A DNA stretch of 64,000 nucleotides, from NCBI GenBank assembly GCA_029224185.1, contig CM055189.1:29170690-29234689 (forward strand), in the 5' to 3' direction. Made by a program: the position numbers and the translations under genes. The notes beneath the pieces were generated by a model. It was not told the origin of the DNA. It saw nothing but the letters and a program-made list of their open reading frames with translations, and did no database searches. This DNA is from Karalla daura. Lineage: Eukaryota; Chordata; Actinopteri; Chaetodontiformes; Leiognathidae. Positions 33,214 to 47,300 of the stretch are shown in pieces (position 1 is the first letter of the stretch; every line of letters begins with the position of its first letter).

Positions 33214-36200
33214 GTGTCAGGGCGTTCTGGAGACTCTCCCCTACGGCTTGACAGTTAGCTCATGTTCCAGATTGGTGAAAGCGTTGTCTCCATAGAGCCA
33301 AAAGTTTATCACGTGGCCAATTTGGCTTTTTCCCATAAGAATGAATGGGAAAAAAAGAACTCCACAAACATTCGCAACGTTGCCATACTTTGACTTTGAA
33401 ACTTCATTTTATTTCAAAAGTTGAAGAAGCTTGTGGTGTGTTTGTGTAGCGAGTTGCACGCTGATAGGTTGTATGGTTTTTCAGCAGCACCTCTTCTCGA
33501 CGACCATGTGCTCAGGTACCTGCTCCAATGTCTCCTCTGCTGACATGGTAATACAAAGTGATGAGGCGTCCAGCTTCAATGCACCCCAGCAGATGGCACA
33601 GGCCCTGGGAGACTCCCAGAGTTTGAAAGGACCCCCTCAGCATTGGGCATGTCCAATCTCTTCTGAGCACCGGGCCGACATGCGGGATCGCTGAAAAATC
33701 AGCTGTCGTTTCGCTCTTTTCACGCTGCTCCCAGCCACACCCTAAGCAGCAGACAAATTCTTTTTTCCAGTTTTGTAGGAACATTGGTGCTCTCTCATGC
33801 GGGGTAGGCCATAAACCAGTGCACCTTGTGAAATTTAAACGACGAGCCTCATCGTATGCCCAGTGCAGCCATTTCTCTCCATAAGCCCCCATTCATTGTC
33901 CCACCGCTGCCATCAATGTTAAAAGTTACACTACTCCTCGCGACTGTGGCCACAGTTCTCATAGTACACACACCAAATCGTGTCAGGGCATTCTGGAGAC
34001 TCTCCCCTACAGTGTGACAGTGAGCTCATATTCCAGATTGGGGAAAGCGTTGTCTCCATAGAGCCAAATGTTTATCATGTGGCCAATTTGGGTTTTCCTA
34101 TAAGAATGAATGGGAAAAAATGAACTCCACAAACAAACATTCGCAACTTTGCCATACTTTGACTTTGAAACTTCATTTTCTTTTCAAAAATTGAAGAAGC
34201 TTGTGGTGTGTTTGTGTAGCGAGTTGCACGCTGATTGGTTGTATGGTTTTTCAGCAGCACCTCTTCTCGACGACCATGTGCTCAGGTACCTTCTCCATTG
34301 TCTCGTCTGCTGACATGGTAATACAAAGTGATGAGGCGTCCAGCTTCAATGCATCCCAGCGGATGGCACAGGCCCTGGGAGACTCCCAGAGTTTGAAAGG
34401 ACCCCCTCAGCATTGGGCATGTCCAATCTCTTCTGAGCACCGGGCCGACATGCGGGATCGCTGAAAAATCAGCTCTCGTTTCGCTCTTTTCACGCTGCTC
34501 CCAGCCACACCCTAAGCAGCAGACAAATTCATTTTTCCAGTTTTGTAGGAACATTGGTGCTCTCTCATGCGGGGGAGGGCATAAACCAGTGCGCCTTGTG
34601 AAATTTAAACGACGAGCCTCATCGTATGCCCAGTGCAGCCTTTTCTCTCCATAAGCCCCCATTCATTGTCCCACCGCTGCCATCAATGTTAAAAGTTACA
34701 CTACTCCTCGCGACTGTGGCCACAGTTCTCATAGTACACACACCAAATCGTGTCAGGGCTTTCTGGAGACTCTCCCCTACAGCGTGACAGTGAGCTCATA
34801 TTCCAAATTGGGGAAAGCGTTGTCTCCATAGAGCCAAATGTTTATCATGTGGCCAATTTGGGTTTTCCTATAAGAATGAATGGGAAAAAATGAACTCCAC
34901 AAACAAACATTCGCAACTTTGCCATACTTTGACTTTGAAACTTCATTCTATTTTCAAAAATTGAAGAAGCTTGTGGTGTGTTTGTGTAGCGAGTTGCACG
35001 CTGATTGGTTGTATGGTTTTTCAGCAGCACCTCTTCTCAACGACCATGTGCTCAGGTACCTTCTCCATTGTCTCGTCTGCTGACATTGTAATACAAAGTG
35101 ATGAGGCGTCCAGCTTCAATGCATCCCAGCAGATGGCACAGGCCCTAGGTGACTCCCAGAGTTTGAAAGGGCCCCCTCAGCATTGGGCATGTCCAATCTC
35201 TTCTGAGCACCGGGCCGACATGCGGGATCGCTGAAAAATCAGCTCTCGTTTCGCTCTTTTCACGCTGCTCCCAGCCACACCCTAAGCAGCAGAAAAATTA
35301 TTTTTTCCAGTTTTGTAGGAACATTGGTGCTCTCTCATGCGGGGTTGGCCATAAACCCGTGCGCCTTGTAAAATTCTATATGACGAGCCTCATCGTAGGC
35401 CCAGTGCAGCCTTTTCTCTCCATAAGCCCCCATTCATTTTCCCACCGCTGCCATCAATGTTAAACGTTACACTACTCCTCGCGACTGTGGCCACAGTTCT
35501 CATAGTACACACACCAAATCGTGTCAGGGCATTCTGGAGACTCTCCCCTACAGTGTGACAGTGAGCTCATATTCCAGATTGGGGAAAGCGTTGTCTCCAT
35601 AGAGCCAAATGTTTATCACTTGGCCAATTTGGGTTTTCCCATAAGAATGAATAGGAAAAAAAGAACTCCACAAACAAACATTCGCAACGTTGCCATACTT
35701 TGACTTTGAAACTTCATTTTCATTTCAAAAATTGAAGAATGTTGTGGTGTGTTTGTGTAGCGAGTTGCACGCTGATTGGTTGTATGGTTTTTCAGCAGCA
35801 CCTCTTCTCGACGACCATGTGCTCAGGTACCTTCTCCATTGTCTCGTCTGCTGACATGGTAATACAAAGTGATGAGGCGTCCAGCTTCAATGCATCCCAG
35901 CAGATGGCACAGGCCCTGGGAGACTCCCAGAGTTTGAAAGGACCCCCTCAGCATTGGGCATGTCCAATCTCTTCTGAGCACCGGGCCGACATGCGGGATC
36001 GCTGAAAAATCAGCTGTCGTTTCGCTCTTTTCACGCTGCTCCCAGCCACACCCTAAGCAGCAGACAAATTCTTTTTTCCAGTTTTGTAGGAACATTGGTG
36101 CTCTCTCATGCGGGGTAGGCCATAAACCAGTGCGCCTTGTGAAATTTAAACGACGAGCCTCATCGTAGGCCCAGTGCAGCCTTTTCTCTCCAAAAGCCCC

Positions 36201-38164
36201 CATTCATTGTCCCACCACTGCCATCAATGTTAAACGTTACACGACTCCTCGCGACTGTGGCCACAGTTCTCACAGTACACACACCAAATCGTGTCAGGGC
36301 ATTCTGGAGACTCTCCCCTACGGCTTGACAGTTAGCTCATGTTCCAGATTGGTGAAAGCGTTGTCTCCATAGAGCCAAAATTTTATCAAGTGGCCAATTA
36401 GGTTTTTCCCATAAGAATGAATGGGAAAAAAAGAACTCCACAAACATTCGCAACGTTGCCATACTTTGAAACTTCATTTTATTTCAAAAATTGAAGAAGC
36501 TTGTGGTGTGTTTGTGTAGCGCGTTGCACGCTGATAGGTTGTATGGTTTTTCAGCAGCACCTCTTCTCGACGACCATGTGCTCAGGTACCTGCTCCAATG
36601 TCTCCTCTGCTGACATGGTAATACAAAGTGATGAGGTGTCCAGCTTCAATGCACCCCAGCAGATGGCACAGGCCCTGGGAGACTCCCAGAGTTTGAAAGG
36701 ACCCCCTCAGCATTGGGCATGTCCAATCTCTTCTGAGCACCGGGCCGACATGCGGGATCGCTGAAAAATCAGCTGTCGTTTCGCTCTTTTCACGCTGCTC
36801 CCAGCCACACCCTAAGCAGCAGACAAATTCTTTTTTCCAGTTTTGTAGGAACATTGGTGCTCTCTCATGCGGGGTAGGCCATAAACCAGTGCACCTTGTG
36901 AAATTTAAACGACGAGCCTCATCGTATGCCCAGTGCAGCCTTTTCTCTCCATAAGCCCCCATTCATTGTCCCACCGCTGCCATCAATGTTAAAAGTTACA
37001 CTACTCCTCGCGACTGTGGCCACAGTTCTCATAGTACACACACCAAATCGTGTCAGGGCATTCTGGAGACTCTCCCCTACAGTGTGACAGTGAGCTCATA
37101 TTCCAGATTGGGGAAAGCGTTGTCTCCATAGAGCCAAATGTTTATCACTTGGCCAATTTGGGTTTTCCCATAAGAATGAATGGGAAAAAAGAACTCCACA
37201 AACAAACATTCGCAACGTTGCCGTACTTTGACTTTGAAACTTCATTTTCATTTAAAAAATTGAAGAGTCTTGTGGTGTGTTTGTGTAGCGAGTTGCACGC
37301 TGATTGGTTGTATGGTTTTTCAGCAGCACCTCTTCTCGACGACCATGTGCTCAGGTACCTTCTCCATTGTCTCGTCTGCTGATATGGTAATACAAAGTGA
37401 TGAGGCGTCCAGCTTCAATGCATCCCAGCAGATGGCACAGGCCCTGGGAGACTCCCAGAGTTTGAAAGGACCCCCTCAGCATTGGGCATGTCCAATCTCT
37501 TCTGAGCACCGGGCCGACATGCGGGATCGCTGAAAAATCAGCTGTCGTTTCGCTCTTTTCACGCTGCTCCCAGCCACACCCTAAGCAGCAGACAAATTCT
37601 TTTTTCCAGTTTTGTCGGAACATTGGTGCTCTCTCATGCGGGGTAGGCCATAAACCAGTGCGCCTTGTGAAATTTAAACGACGAGCCTCATCGTAGGCCC
37701 AGTGCAGCCTTTTCTCTCCAAAAGCCCCCATTCATTGTCCCACCACTGCCATCAATGTTAAACGTTACACTACTCCTCGCGACTGTGGCCACAGTTCTCA
37801 CAGTACACACACCAAATCGTGTCAGGGCGTTCTGGAGACTCTCCCCTACGGCTTGACAGTGAGCTCATGTTCCAGATTGGTGAAAGCGTTGTCTCCATAG
37901 AGCCAAAATTTTGTCACGTGGCCAATTTGGCTTTTTCCCATAAGAATGAATGGGAAAAAAAGAACTCCACAAACATTCGCAACGTTGCCATACTTTGACT
38001 TTGAAACTTCATTTTATTTCAAAAATTGAAGAAGCTTGTGGTGTGTTTGTGTAGCGCGTTGCACGCTGATAGGTTGTATGGTTTTTCAGCAGCACCTCTT
38101 CTCGACGACCATGTGCTCAGGTACCTGCTCCATTGTCTCGTCTGCTGACATGGTAATACAAAGT
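33214..38164. repeat. Satellite sub-block with first E and F monomers, including a 759-bp monomer
   Basis: Starts at 33214 (F, 766 bp), 33980, 34750, 35521 (E), 36291 (F), 37050 (E) and 37819 (F). The neighbours at 33980 and 34750 share the private string GGGAAAAAATGAACTCC and TATCATGTGGCC at a 770-bp offset, so one is a direct copy of the other. The monomer at 36291 is the shortest seen (759 bp). It lacks 6 bp near 36463, where CATACTTTGAAACTTC replaces CATACTTTGACTTTGAAAC, and it also carries the 4-bp F deletion. The monomer at 37050 has lost one A in an A-run. Confidence 0.8.
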
Positions 38165-41100
38165 GATGAGGCGTCCAGCTTCAATGCACCCCAGCAGATG
38201 GCACAGGCCCTGGGAGACTCCCAGAGTTTGAAAGGACCCCCTCAGCATTGGGCATGTCCACTCTCTTCTGAGCACCGGGCCGACATGCGGGATCGCTGAA
38301 AAATCAGCTGTCGTTTCGCTCTTTTCACGCTGCTCCCAGCCACACCCTAAGCAGCAGACAAATTCTTTTTTCCAGTTTTGTAGGAACATTGGTGCTCTCT
38401 CATGCGGGGTAGGCCATAAACCAGTGCGCCTTGTGAAATTTAAACGACGAGCCTCATCGTAGGCCCAGTGCAGCCTTTTCTCTCCAAAAGCCCCCATTCA
38501 TTGTCCCACCACTGCCATCAATGTTAAACGTTACACTACTCCTCGCGACTGTGGCCACAGTTCTCACAGTACACACACCAAATCGTGTCAGGGCATTCTG
38601 GAGACTCTCCCCTACGGCTTGACAGTTAGCTCATGTTCCAGATTGGTGAAAGCGTTGTCTCCATAGAGCCAAAATTTTATCACGTGGCCAATTTGGCTTT
38701 TTCCCATAAGAATGAATGGGAAAAAAAGAACTCCACAAACATTCGCAACGTTGCCATACTTTGACTTTGAAACTTCATTTTCATTTCAAAAATTGAAGAG
38801 TCTTGTGGTGTGTTTGTGTAGCGAGTTGCACGCTGATTGGTTGTATGGTTTTTCAGCAGCACCTCTTCTCGACGACCATGTGCTCAGGTACCTTCTCCAT
38901 TGTCTCGTCTGCTGATATGGTAATACAAAGTGATGAGGCGTCCAGCTTCAATGCATCCAGACAGATGGCACAGGCCCTGGGAGACTCCCAGAGTTTGAAA
39001 GGACCCCCTCAGCATTGGGCATGTCCAATCTCTTCTGAGCACCGGGCCGACATGCGGGATCGCTGAAAAATCAGCTGTCGTTTCGCTCTTTTCACGCTGC
39101 TCCCAGCCACACCCTAAGCAGCAGACAAATTCTTTTTTCCAGTTTTGTAGGAACATTGGTGCTCTCTCATGCGGGGTAGGCCATAAACCAGTGCGCCTTG
39201 TGAAATTTAAACGACGAGCCTCATCGTAGGCCCAGTGCAGCCTTTTCTCTCCAAAAGCCCCCATTCATTGTCCCACCACTGCCATCAATGTTAAACGTTA
39301 CACTACTCCTCGCGACTGTGGCCACAGTTCTCACAGTACACACACCAAATCGTGTCAGGGCGTTCTGGAGACTCTCCCCTACAGCTTGACAGTGAGCTCA
39401 TGTTCCAGATTGGTGAAAGCGTTGTCTCCATAGAGCCAAAATTTTATTACGTAGCCAATTTGGCTTTTTCCCATAAGAATGAATGGGAAAAAAAGAACTC
39501 CACAAACATTCGCAACGTTGCCATACTTTGACTTTGAAACTTCATTTTATTTCAAAAATTGAAGAAGCTTGTGGTGTGTTTGTGTAGCGCGTTGCACGCT
39601 GATAGGTTGTATGGTTTTTCAGCAGCACCTCTTCTCGACGACCATGTGCTCAGGTACCTGCTCCATTGTCTCGTCTGCTGACATGGTAATACAAAGTGAT
39701 GAGGCGTCCAGCTTCAATGCACCCCAGCAGATGGCACAGGCCCTGGGAGACTCCCAGAGTTTGAAAGGACCCCCTCAGCATTGGGCATGTCCAATCTCTT
39801 CTTAGCACCGGGCCGACATGCGGGATCGCTGAAAAATCAGCTGTCGTTTCGCTCTTTTCACGCTGCTCCCAGCCACACACTAAGCAGCAGACAAATTCTT
39901 TTTTCCAGTTTTGTAGGAACATTGGTGCTCTCTCATGCGGGGTTGGCCATAAACCCGTGCGCCTTGTGAAATTCTATATGACGAGCCTCATCGTAGGCCC
40001 AGTGCAGCCTTTTCTCTCCATAAGCCCCCATTCATTTTCCCACCGCTGCCATCAATATTAAACGTTACACTACTCCTCGCGACTGTGGCCACAGTTCTCA
40101 TAGTACACACACCAAATCGTGTCAGGGCGTTCTGGAGACTCTCCCCTACGGTGTGACAGTGAACTCATATTCCAGATTGGGGAAAGCGTTGTCTCCATAG
40201 AGCCAAATGTTTATCACTTGGCCAATTTGGGTTTTCCCATAAGAATGAATGGGAAAAAAAGAACTCCACAAACAAACATTCGCAACGTTGCCATACTTTG
40301 ACTTTGAAACTTCATTTTCATTTCAAAAATTGAAGAGTCTTGTGGTGTGTTTGTGTATCGAGTTGCACGCTGATTGGTTGTATGGTTTTTCAGCAGCACC
40401 TCTTCTCGACGACCATGTGCTCAGGTACCTTCTCCATTGTCTCGTCTGCTGATATGGTAATACAAAGTGATGAGGCGTCCAGCTTCAATGCATCCCAGCA
40501 GATGGCACAGGCCCTGGGAGACTCCCAGAGTTTGAAAGGACCCCCTCAGCATTGGGCATGTCCAATCTCTTCTGAGCACCGGGCCGACATGCGGGATCGC
40601 TGAAAAATCAGCTGTCGTTTCGCTCTTTTCACGCTGCTCCCAGCCACACCCTAAGCAGCAGACAAATTCTTTTTTCCAGTTTTGTAGGAACATTGGTGCT
40701 CTCTCATGCGGGGTAGGCCATAAACCAGTGCGCCTTGTGAAATTTAAACGACGAGCCTCATCGTAGGCCCAGTGCAGCCTTTTCTCTCCAAAAGCCCCCA
40801 TTCATTGTCCCACCACTGCCATCAATGTTAAACGTTACACTACTCCTCGCGACTGTGGCCACAGTTCTCACAGTACACACACCAAATCGTGTCAGGGCGT
40901 TCTGGAGACTCTCCCCTACGGCTTGACAGTGAGCTCATGTTCCAGATTGGTGAAAGCGTTGTCTCCATAGAGCCAAAATTTTATCACGTGGCCAATTTGG
41001 CTTTTTCCCATAAGAATGAATGGGAAAAAAAGAACTCCACAAACATTCGCAACGTTGCCATACTTTGACTTTGAAACTTCATTTTATTTCAAAAATTGAA

Positions 41101-41955
41101 GAAGCTTGTGGTGTGTTTGTGTAGCGCGTTGCACGCTGATAGGTTGTATGGTTTTTCAGCAGCACCTCTTCTCGACGACCATGTGCTCAGGTACCTGCTC
41201 CATTGTCTCGTCTGCTGACATGGTAATACAAAGTGATGAGGCGTCCAGCTTCAATGCACCCCAGCAGATGGCACAGGCCCTGGGAGACTCCCAGAGTTTG
41301 AAAGGACCCCCTCAGCATTGGGCATGTCCAATCTCTTCTTAGCACCGGGCCGACATGCGGGATCGCTGAAAAATCAGCTGTCGTTTCGCTCTTTTCACGC
41401 TGCTCCCAGCCACACACTAAGCAGCAGACAAATTCTTTTTTCCAGTTTTGTAGGAACATTGGTGCTCTCTCATGCGGGGTTGGCCATAAACCCGTGCGCC
41501 TTGTGAAATTCTATATGACGAGCCTCATCGTAGGCCCAGTGCAGCCTTTTCTCTCCATAAGCCCCCATTCATTTTCCCACCGCTGCCATCAATATTAAAC
41601 GTTACACTACTCCTCGCGACTGTGGCCACAGTTCTCATAGTACACACACCAAATCGTGTCAGGGCGTTCTGGAGACTCTCCCCTACGGTGTGACAGTGAA
41701 CTCATATTCCAGATTGGGGAAAGCGTTGTCTCCATAGAGCCAAATGTTTATCACTTGGCCAATTTGGCTTTTTCCCATAAGAATGAATGGGAACAACAGA
41801 ACTCCACAAACGAACATTCACAACCTTGCCATACTTTGACTTTGAAACTTCATTTTCATTTCAAAAATTGAAGAATCTTGTGGTGTGTTTGTGTAGCGAG
41901 TTGCACGCTGATTGGTTGTATGGTTTTTCAGCAGCACCTCTTCTCGACGACCATG
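38165..41955. repeat. Higher-order duplication, copy 1 (offset 6,144 bp)
   Basis: About 3.8 kb, roughly five monomers (38585, 39352, 40119, 40889, 41656 and flanks), is repeated 6,144 bp downstream. Markers found in both copies are TCCACTCTCTTCTGAG (38257 and 44401; also at about 42864), GCATCCAGACAGATGG (about 38951 and 45096) and ATTTTATTACGTAGCC (about 39440 and 45584). Private changes are few, for example TGTGTATCGAG at about 40353 in this copy only. Left of about 38165 the copies differ (CCTGCTCCATTG against CCTTCTCCATTG), and the same kind of change ends the match near 41955. Confidence 0.85.
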
Positions 41956-44308
41956 TGCTCAGGTACCTTCTCCATTGTCTCGTCTGCTGACATGGTAATA
42001 CAAAGTGATGAGGCGTCCAGCTTCAATGCACCCCAGCAGATGGCACAGGCCCTGGGAGACTCCCAGAGTTTGAAAGGACCCCCTCAGCATTGGGCATGTC
42101 CAATCTCTTCTGAGCACCGGGCCGACATGCGGGATCGCTGAAAAATCAGCTGTCGTTTCGCTCTTTTCACGCTGCTCCCAGCCACACCCTAAGCAGCAGA
42201 CAAATTCTTTTTTCCAGTTTTGTCGGAACATTGGTGCTCTCTCATGCGGGGTAGGCCATAAACCAGTGCGCCTTGTGAAATTTAAACGACGAGCCTCATC
42301 GTAGGCCCAGTGCAGCCTTTTCTCTCCAAAAGCCCCCATTCATTGTCCCACCACTGCCATCAATGTTAAACGTTACACTACTCCTCGCGACTGTGGCCAC
42401 AGTTCTCACAGTACACACACCAAATCGTGTCAGGGCGTTCTGGAGACTCTCCCCTACGGCTTGACAGTGAGCTCATGTTCCAGATTGGTGAAAGCGTTGT
42501 CTCCATAGAGCCAAAATTTTATCACGTGGCCAATTTGGGTTTTCCCATAAGAATTAATGGGAAAAAAAGAACTCCACAAACATTCGCAACGTTGCCATAC
42601 TTTGACTTTGAAACTTCATTTTATTTCAAAAATTGAAGAAGCTTGTGGTGTGTTTGTGTAGCGCGTTGCACGCTGATAGGTTGTATGGTTTTTCAGCAGC
42701 ACCTCTTCTCGACGACCATGTGCTCAGGTACCTGCTCCATTGTCTCGTCTGCTGACATGGTAATACAAAGTGATGAGGCGTCCAGCTTCAATGCACCCCA
42801 GCAGATGGCACAGGCCCTGGGAGACTCCCAGAGTTTGAAAGGACCCCCTCAGCATTGGGCATGTCCACTCTCTTCTGAGCACCGGGCCGACATGCGGGAT
42901 CGCTGAAAAATCAGCTGTCGTTTCGCTCTTTTCACGCTGCTCCCAGCCACACCCTAAGCAGCAGACAAATTCTTTTTTCCAGTTTTGTAGGAACATTGGT
43001 GCTCTCTCATGCGGGGTAGGCCATAAACCAGTGCGCCTTGTGAAATTTAAACGACGAGCCTCATCGTAGGCCCAGTGCAGCCTTTTCTCTCCGAAAGCCC
43101 CCATTCATTGTCCCACCACTGCCATCAATGTTAAACGTTACACTACTCCTCGCGACTGTGGCCACAGTTCTCACAGTACACACACCAAATCGTGTCAGGG
43201 CATTCTGGAGACTCTCCCCTACGGCTTGACAGTTAGCTCATGTTCCAGATTGGTGAAAGCGTTGTCTCCATAGAGCCAAAATTTTATCACGTGGCCAATT
43301 TGGCTTTTTCCCATAAGAATGAATGGGAAAAAAAGAACTCCACAAACATTCGCAACGTTGCCATACTTTGACTTTGAAACTTCATTTTATTTCAAAAATT
43401 GAAGAAGCTTGTGGTGTGTTTGTGTAGCGCGTTGCACGCTGATAGGTTGTATGGTTTTTCAGCAGCACCTCTTCTCGACGACCATGTGCTCAGGTACCTG
43501 CTCCATTGTCTCGTCTGCTGACATGGTAATACAAAGTGATGAGGCGTCCAGCTTCAATGCACCCCAGCAGATGGCACAGGCCCTGGGAGACTCCCAGAGT
43601 TTGAAAGGACCCCCTCAGCATTGGGCATGTCCAATCTCTTCTGAGCACCGGGCCGACATGCGGGATCGCTGAAAAATCAGCTGTCGTTTCGCTCTTTTCA
43701 CGCTGCTCCCAGCCACACACTAAGCAGCAGACAAATTCATTTTTCCAGTTTTGTAGGAACATTGGTGCTCTCTCATGCGGGGTTGGCCATAAACCCGTGC
43801 GCCTTGTAAAATTCTATATGACGAGCCTCATCGTAGGCCCAGTGCAGCCTTTTCTCTCCATAAGCCCCCATTCATTTTCCCACCGCTGCCATCAATGTTA
43901 AACGTTACACTACTCCTCGCGACTGTGGCCACAGTTCTCATAGTACACACACCAAATCGTGTCAGGGCATTCTGGAGACTCTCCCCTACAGTGTGACAGT
44001 GAGCTCATATTCCAGATTGGGGAAAGCGTTGTCTCCATAGAGCCAAATGTTTATCACTTGGCCAATTTGGGTTTTCCCATAAGAATGAATGGGAAAAAAA
44101 GAACTCCACAAACAAACATTCGCAACGTTGCCATACTTTGACTTTGAAACTTCATTTTCATTTCAAAAATTGAAGAGTCTTGTGGTGTGTTTGTGTAGCG
44201 AGTTGCACGCTGATTGGTTGTATGGTTTTTCAGCAGCACCTCTTCTCGACGACCATGTGCTCAGGTACCTTCTCCATTGTCTCGTCTGCTGATATGGTAA
44301 TACAAAGT

Positions 44309-47300
44309 GATGAGGCGTCCAGCTTCAATGCACCCCAGCAGATGGCACAGGCCCTGGGAGACTCCCAGAGTTTGAAAGGACCCCCTCAGCATTGGGCATG
44401 TCCACTCTCTTCTGAGCACCGGGCCGACATGCGGGATCGCTGAAAAATCAGCTGTCGTTTCGCTCTTTTCACGCTGCTCCCAGCCACACCCTAAGCAGCA
44501 GACAAATTCTTTTTTCCAGTTTTGTAGGAACATTGGTGCTCTCTCATGCGGGGTAGGCCATAAACCAGTGCGCCTTGTGAAATTTAAACGACGAGCCTCA
44601 TCGTAGGCCGAGTGCAGCCTTTTCTCTCCAAAAGCCCCCATTCATTGTCCCACCACTGCCATCAATGTTAAACGTTACACTACTCCTCGCGACTGTGGCC
44701 ACAGTTCTCACAGTACACACACCAAATCGTGTCAGGGCATTCTGGAGACTCTCCCCTACGGCTTGACAGTTAGCTCATGTTCCAGATTGGTGAAAGCGTT
44801 GTCTCCATAGAGCCAAAATTTTATCACGTGGCCAATTTGGCTTTTTCCCATAAGAATGAATGGGAAAAAAAGAACTCCACAAACATTCGCAACGTTGCCA
44901 TACTTTGACTTTGAAACTTCATTTTCATTTCAAAAATTGAAGAGTCTTGTGGTGTGTTTGTGTAGCGAGTTGCACGCTGATTGGTTGTATGGTTTTTCAG
45001 CAGCACCTCTTCTCGACGACCATGTGCTCAGGTACCTTCTCCATTGTCTCGTCTGCTGATATGGTAATACAAAGTGATGAGGCGTCCAGCTTCAATGCAT
45101 CCAGACAGATGGCACAGGCCCTGGGAGACTCCCAGAGTTTGAAAGGACCCCCTCAGCATTGGGCATGTCCAATCTCTTCTGAGCACCGGGCCGACATGCG
45201 GGATCGCTGAAAAATCAGCTGTCGTTTCGCTCTTTTCACGCTGCTCCCAGCCACACCCTAAGCAGCAGACAAATTCTTTTTTCCAGTTTTGGAGGAACAT
45301 TGGTGCTCTCTCATGCGGGGTAGGCCATAAACCAGCGCGCCTTGTGAAATTTAAACGACGAGCCTCATCGTAGGCCCAGTGCAGCCTTTTCTCTCCAAAA
45401 GCCCCCATTCATTGTCCCACCACTGCCATCAATGTTAAACGTTACACTACTCCTCGCGACTGTGGCCACAGTTCTCACAGTACACACACCAAATCGTGTC
45501 AGGGCGTTCTGGAGACTCTCCCCTACAGCTTGACAGTGAGCTCATGTTCCAGATTGGTGAAAGCGTTGTCTCCATAGAGCCAAAATTTTATTACGTAGCC
45601 AATTTGGCTTTTTCCCATAAGAATGAATGGGAAAAAAAGAACTCCACAAACATTCGCAACGTTGCCATACTTTGACTTTGAAACTTCATTTTATTTCAAA
45701 AATTGAAGAAGCTTGTGGTGTGTTTGTGTAGCGCGTTGCACGCTGATAGGTTGTATGGTTTTTCAGCAGCACCTCTTCTCGACGACCATGTGCTCAGGTA
45801 CCTGCTCCATTGTCTCGTCTGCTGACATGGTAATACAAAGTGATGAGGCGTCCAGCTTCAATGCACCCCAGCAGATGGCACAGGCCCTGGGAGACTCCCA
45901 GAGTTTGAAAGGACCCCCTCAGCATTGGGCATGTCCAATCTCTTCTTAGCACCGGGCCGACATGCGGGATCGCTGAAAAATCAGCTGTCGTTTCGCTCTT
46001 TTCACGCTGCTCCCAGCCACACACTAAGCAGCAGACAAATTCTTTTTTCCAGTTTTGTAGGAACATTGGTGCTCTCTCATGCGGGGTTGGCCATAAACCC
46101 GTGCGCCTTGTGAAATTCTATATGACGAGCCTCATCGTAGGCCCAGTGCAGCCTTTTCTCTCCATAAGCCCCCATTCATTTTCCCACCGCTGCCATCAAT
46201 ATTAAACGTTACACTACTCCTCGCGACTGTGGCCACAGTTCTCATAGTACACACACCAAATCGTGTCAGGGCGTTCTGGAGACTCTCCCCTACGGTGTGA
46301 CAGTGAACTCATATTCCAGATTGGGGAAAGCGTTGTCTCCATAGAGCCAAATGTTTATCACTTGGCCAATTTGGGTTTTCCCATAAGAATGAATGGGAAA
46401 AAAAGAACTCCACAAACAAACATTCGCAACGTTGCCATACTTTGACTTTGAAACTTCATTTTCATTTCAAAAATTGAAGAGTCTTGTGGTGTGTTTGTGT
46501 AGCGAGTTGCACGCTGATTGGTTGTATGGTTTTTCAGCAGCACCTCTTCTCGACGACCATGTGCTCAGGTACCTTCTCCATTGTCTCGTCTGCTGATATG
46601 GTAATACAAAGTGATGAGGCGTCCAGCTTCAATGCATCCCAGCAGATGGCACAGGCCCTGGGAGACTCCCAGAGTTTGAAAGGACCCCCTCAGCATTGGG
46701 CATGTCCAATCTCTTCTGAGCACCGGGCCGACATGCGGGATCGCTGAAAAATCAGCTGTCGTTTCGCTCTTTTCACGCTGCTCCCAGCCACACCCTAAGC
46801 AGCAGACAAATTCTTTTTTCCAGTTTTGTAGGAACATTGGTGCTCTCTCATGCGGGGTAGGCCATAAACCAGTGCGCCTTGTGAAATTTAAACGACGAGC
46901 CTCATCGTAGGCCCAGTGCAGCCTTTTCTCTCCAAAAGCCCCCATTCATTGTCCCACCACTGCCATCAATGTTAAACGTTACACTACTCCTCGCGACTGT
47001 GGCCACAGTTCTCACAGTACACACACCAAATCGTGTCAGGGCGTTCTGGAGACTCTCCCCTACGGCTTGACAGTGAGCTCATGTTCCAGATTGGTGAAAG
47101 CGTTGTCTCCATAGAGCCAAAATTTTATCACGTGGCCAATTTGGCTTTTTCCCATAAGAATGAATGGGAAAAAAAGAACTCCACAAACATTCGCAACGTT
47201 GCCATACTTTGACTTTGAAACTTCATTTTATTTCAAAAATTGAAGAAGCTTGTGGTGTGTTTGTGTAGCGCGTTGCACGCTGATAGGTTGTATGGTTTTT

